From Candidatus Hecatellales archaeon (lineage in GTDB: Archaea > Thermoproteota > Bathyarchaeia > Hecatellales > Hecatellaceae), in assembly GCA_003662485.1 (NCBI GenBank), contig QMYD01000006.1, positions 1 through 15,415 on the forward strand: a stretch of DNA of 15,415 bases. The letters are read 5' to 3'. The notes beneath the pieces were generated by a model. It saw only the letters and a list, made by a program, of their open reading frames with translations. It was not told the DNA's origin and searched no databases. Shown piece after piece: positions 14,112-15,415 of this stretch. The position numbers and the translations under genes were made by a program. Within the stretch, counting starts at the first letter, position 1, and every line of letters begins with the position of its first letter.

Positions 14112-14318
14112 GTGACGGGCACCTATGTTTCCTCCATCCTCGTGGAGAAATGTAAGCAGTGTGAGGTTTGCCCTCCGATTAAGGAGTGCCCCTCCGGAGC
14201 CTTCCAGAGAATCGACCCAGACTATCCACCCTTCATCGACCAAGAGGCCTGTATGGGCTGCGGAGTCTGCGTCGAGGTCTGCCCATACCGAGCCGTAATC
14301 CTCGTGAAGAAAGTTTAG
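14112..14318 (+). CDS. Small ferredoxin with two [4Fe-4S] clusters
   Basis: A 68-residue electron carrier. The second cluster motif is canonical (C47-x2-C50-x2-C53-x3-C57-P). The first is stretched: C14-x2-C17-x2-C20-x5-C26-P instead of the usual x3. Pairing the first three Cys of one motif with the last Cys of the other would ligate both clusters. GTG 14112 is preferred because the TATA box at 14021-14028 places transcription after the alternative GTG at 14040, which would add 24 polar residues. The ribosome binding site is G-rich and only two to three bases from the start. It converges on the prenyltransferase gene, sharing stop-codon bases with it. The redox partner is unknown. Confidence 0.78.
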   Translation: MTGTYVSSILVEKCKQCEVCPPIKECPSGAFQRIDPDYPPFIDQEACMGCGVCVEVCPYRAVILVKKV

Positions 14319-15211
14319 CTTAGGACTAGGGCTGCAAGGTAGCCTAGGGCCATAAGCCCTTGGAAGGCTAGCACCACCACCACGTTCATTTTCAACGCTT
14401 CCATTAGGCCTTCAAGCCTGTCAAAGTTTTTGAGGCAGCTAGCTGAAGCCTTGAAGGCGAAGGGTAGGGTTAGGAGGCTTAGGAGGAGGGGGGCTGGAAG
14501 CAAGCCTAAGGCCACGCAGAGGATGAGGAAGGGGTAAAGGGAGAGAAGGGAGGCGGAATAAATTTTGGCTGCCCTACGTTTCCCAAGGACTATGGGGAGA
14601 TTCCGCCTTCCACCCTTGAGGTCTGCCTCCACGTCTGGGAACTCGTTTAGGAGGAGGAGGTTGAAGACGAGGATTCCGCTGGGGATGGAGGCGAGGAGAA
14701 TGTTTAAACTGGAGGAGGCAGCCTGCACATAGTAGGCTCCAAGCACTGGTAGGACTCCCATGCCAAGCCCCGCTGAAACCTCGCCCAGCATAAGCCTGGA
14801 AAGGAGGCTTGAATAGGATAGGGTGAAGAAGGCTCCAAGCACCAGCACCGGTAGAAGAAGCCACCCCACCTCCACTAGGAAGTAGACTCCAATTAGTGAG
14901 GCTAGGAGGAAGCAGGCCAGGCCGAGCCTAAGCACCGAGGAGGGCTTAAGCATGCCTGAGGGTAGAACTCCACTCCCCCCGCTGAACGGTGTTTTAACCG
15001 TGTGCAGGTCGATTCCAGTCTTAAAGTCGAAGTACTCGTTCAGCGTGTTAACGCTTACGTGGGTGAGGAGGAGGCCTACGAGGGCGAGGAGGAAGCGGCT
15101 GAGGTTAAACCAGCCCTCCCAGCAGGCTGCAGCCGAACCCAGCGAAACCAGGATGGCGGAGAGGGGTAGGAAGGGAGCCCTAACCGTTAGAAGCCAAGCC
15201 CTAAAGTTCAA
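14315..15211 (-). CDS. UbiA-family prenyltransferase, MenA-like
   Basis: 298 residues with about eight to nine membrane helices. UbiA enzymes join a polyprenyl chain to an aromatic or other acceptor in the membrane. Both Asp-rich Mg-diphosphate sites are present: NEYFDFKTGID (58-68; Asn58, Asp62, Asp68) and NEFPDVEAD (189-197; Asp193, Asp197). TPFSGGSGVLPSG (74-86) is characteristic of the MenA-like branch (1,4-dihydroxy-2-naphthoate prenyltransferases) rather than the archaeal ether-lipid DGGGP synthases, which carry a different segment there. No other menaquinone gene is in the window, so the acceptor is open. TTG start at 15211 with a weak AGGGAA upstream. It is divergent from RNase P RNA and convergent with the ferredoxin. 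Confidence 0.85.
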   Translation of the reverse strand: MNFRAWLLTVRAPFLPLSAILVSLGSAAACWEGWFNLSRFLLALVGLLLTHVSVNTLNEYFDFKTGIDLHTVKTPFSGGSGVLPSGMLKPSSVLRLGLACFLLASLIGVYFLVEVGWLLLPVLVLGAFFTLSYSSLLSRLMLGEVSAGLGMGVLPVLGAYYVQAASSSLNILLASIPSGILVFNLLLLNEFPDVEADLKGGRRNLPIVLGKRRAAKIYSASLLSLYPFLILCVALGLLPAPLLLSLLTLPFAFKASASCLKNFDRLEGLMEALKMNVVVVLAFQGLMALGYLAALVLS

Positions 15212-15270
15212 GAAGATTCCCTAAACAGGAAAAAGCTGAAATCCCTTTTAGCCTTTCCTGAAGGGAAACC

Positions 15271-15276
15271 CTTAAT
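15271..15276 (+). promoter_or_regulatory. TATA-like box of RNase P RNA
   Basis: CTTAAT lies about 26 bases before the apparent 5' end of the RNase P RNA near 15300. This is a modest match chosen by spacing. Confidence 0.3.
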
Positions 15277-15299
15277 TCCCATGCTAGCGAAACCATTCT

Positions 15300-15415
15300 C
15301 GGGTTGGCGAGCGGGCGGGCGGCTTCCCAGCCCCAGGAGGGCTGGAGGAAACTCCGCCCACCAGGCTTACCGCGGCGCCGCAAGGCGCTGGGGCGAGAGC
15401 CCCAAGGCCGGAGCA
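15300..15415 (+). ncRNA. rnpB: RNase P RNA, 5' part (runs off the window)
   Basis: The catalytic RNA that trims tRNA 5' leaders; only the first ~115 bases are here. A G-rich P1/P2 strand (15311-15323) is followed by a P3 hairpin, CCAGCCC (15327-15333) with GGGCTGG (15339-15345). Conserved region I reads GAGGAAACTCCGCCCACC (15345-15362). Two GNRA-capped hairpins follow in the P8/P9 position: GCGCC-GCAA-GGCGC (15375-15388) and GGGGC-GAGA-GCCCC (15390-15403). The end, GGAGCA, begins conserved region II. The layout fits the archaeal type A RNA. Region I has a C where GAGGAAAGTCC is usual. The 5' end is estimated from the fold and the TATA-like box. Confidence 0.88.

Noticed and set aside
13914..14243. 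109-residue minus-strand frame
   Set aside because: It overlaps the ferredoxin gene and its leader; the sequence shows no fold or motif and no promoter of its own.

Overview
The window looks like chromosomal DNA of an archaeon, probably a thermophilic TACK-type lineage (Bathyarchaeia-like is a guess). The signs are a 23S rRNA 3' end of archaeal type, TATA-like boxes near -26, strong GGAGGTGA-type ribosome binding sites with mostly TTG/GTG starts, an archaeal-looking RNase P RNA, a CFI-box membrane anchor and an ALG11-like glycosyltransferase. Most of the window is GC-rich (38 of 60 bases in 8281-8340); one segment near 12.9-13.95 kb is AT-rich (16 of 60 in 13321-13380).

Layout: (1) 1-178, the 3' end of 23S rRNA, followed by a small hypothetical gene with no 5S or tRNA gene in between. 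(2) 714-2159, an Nramp-related membrane transporter lacking the canonical metal-binding motifs. (3) 2401-9527, a tight four-gene operon and the main point of interest: a secreted lectin-like protein ending in cohesin plus dockerin; a cohesin carried on a CFI-box multi-pass membrane anchor; a 1194-residue secreted metalloprotease that also ends in cohesin plus dockerin; and a 40-residue acidic protein. (4) 9706-12763, a GT2 glycosyltransferase, a GH130 mannoside phosphorylase-like enzyme and a GT4 glycosyltransferase. (5) 12780-13990, a possible small structured RNA, then an AT-rich island with a minus-strand operon: SAM methyltransferase and two tiny two-helix membrane proteins, one apparently starting at ATA. 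(6) 14112-14318, a two-cluster ferredoxin whose stop overlaps the convergent stop of a UbiA/MenA-type prenyltransferase (15211-14315). (7) From about 15300 to the edge, the 5' part of RNase P RNA.

How the genes may work together (inference): the two secreted proteins have signal peptides but no membrane anchor. Their calcium-binding dockerins could dock on the membrane-anchored cohesin of the middle gene, while their own cohesins could recruit further dockerin proteins or allow head-to-tail chains. That would be an archaeal cellulosome-like surface complex built around a protease and a carbohydrate-binding-like module. The neighbouring mannosyl-type glycosyltransferases could glycosylate such surface proteins, whose Thr-rich linkers look like O-glycosylation targets.
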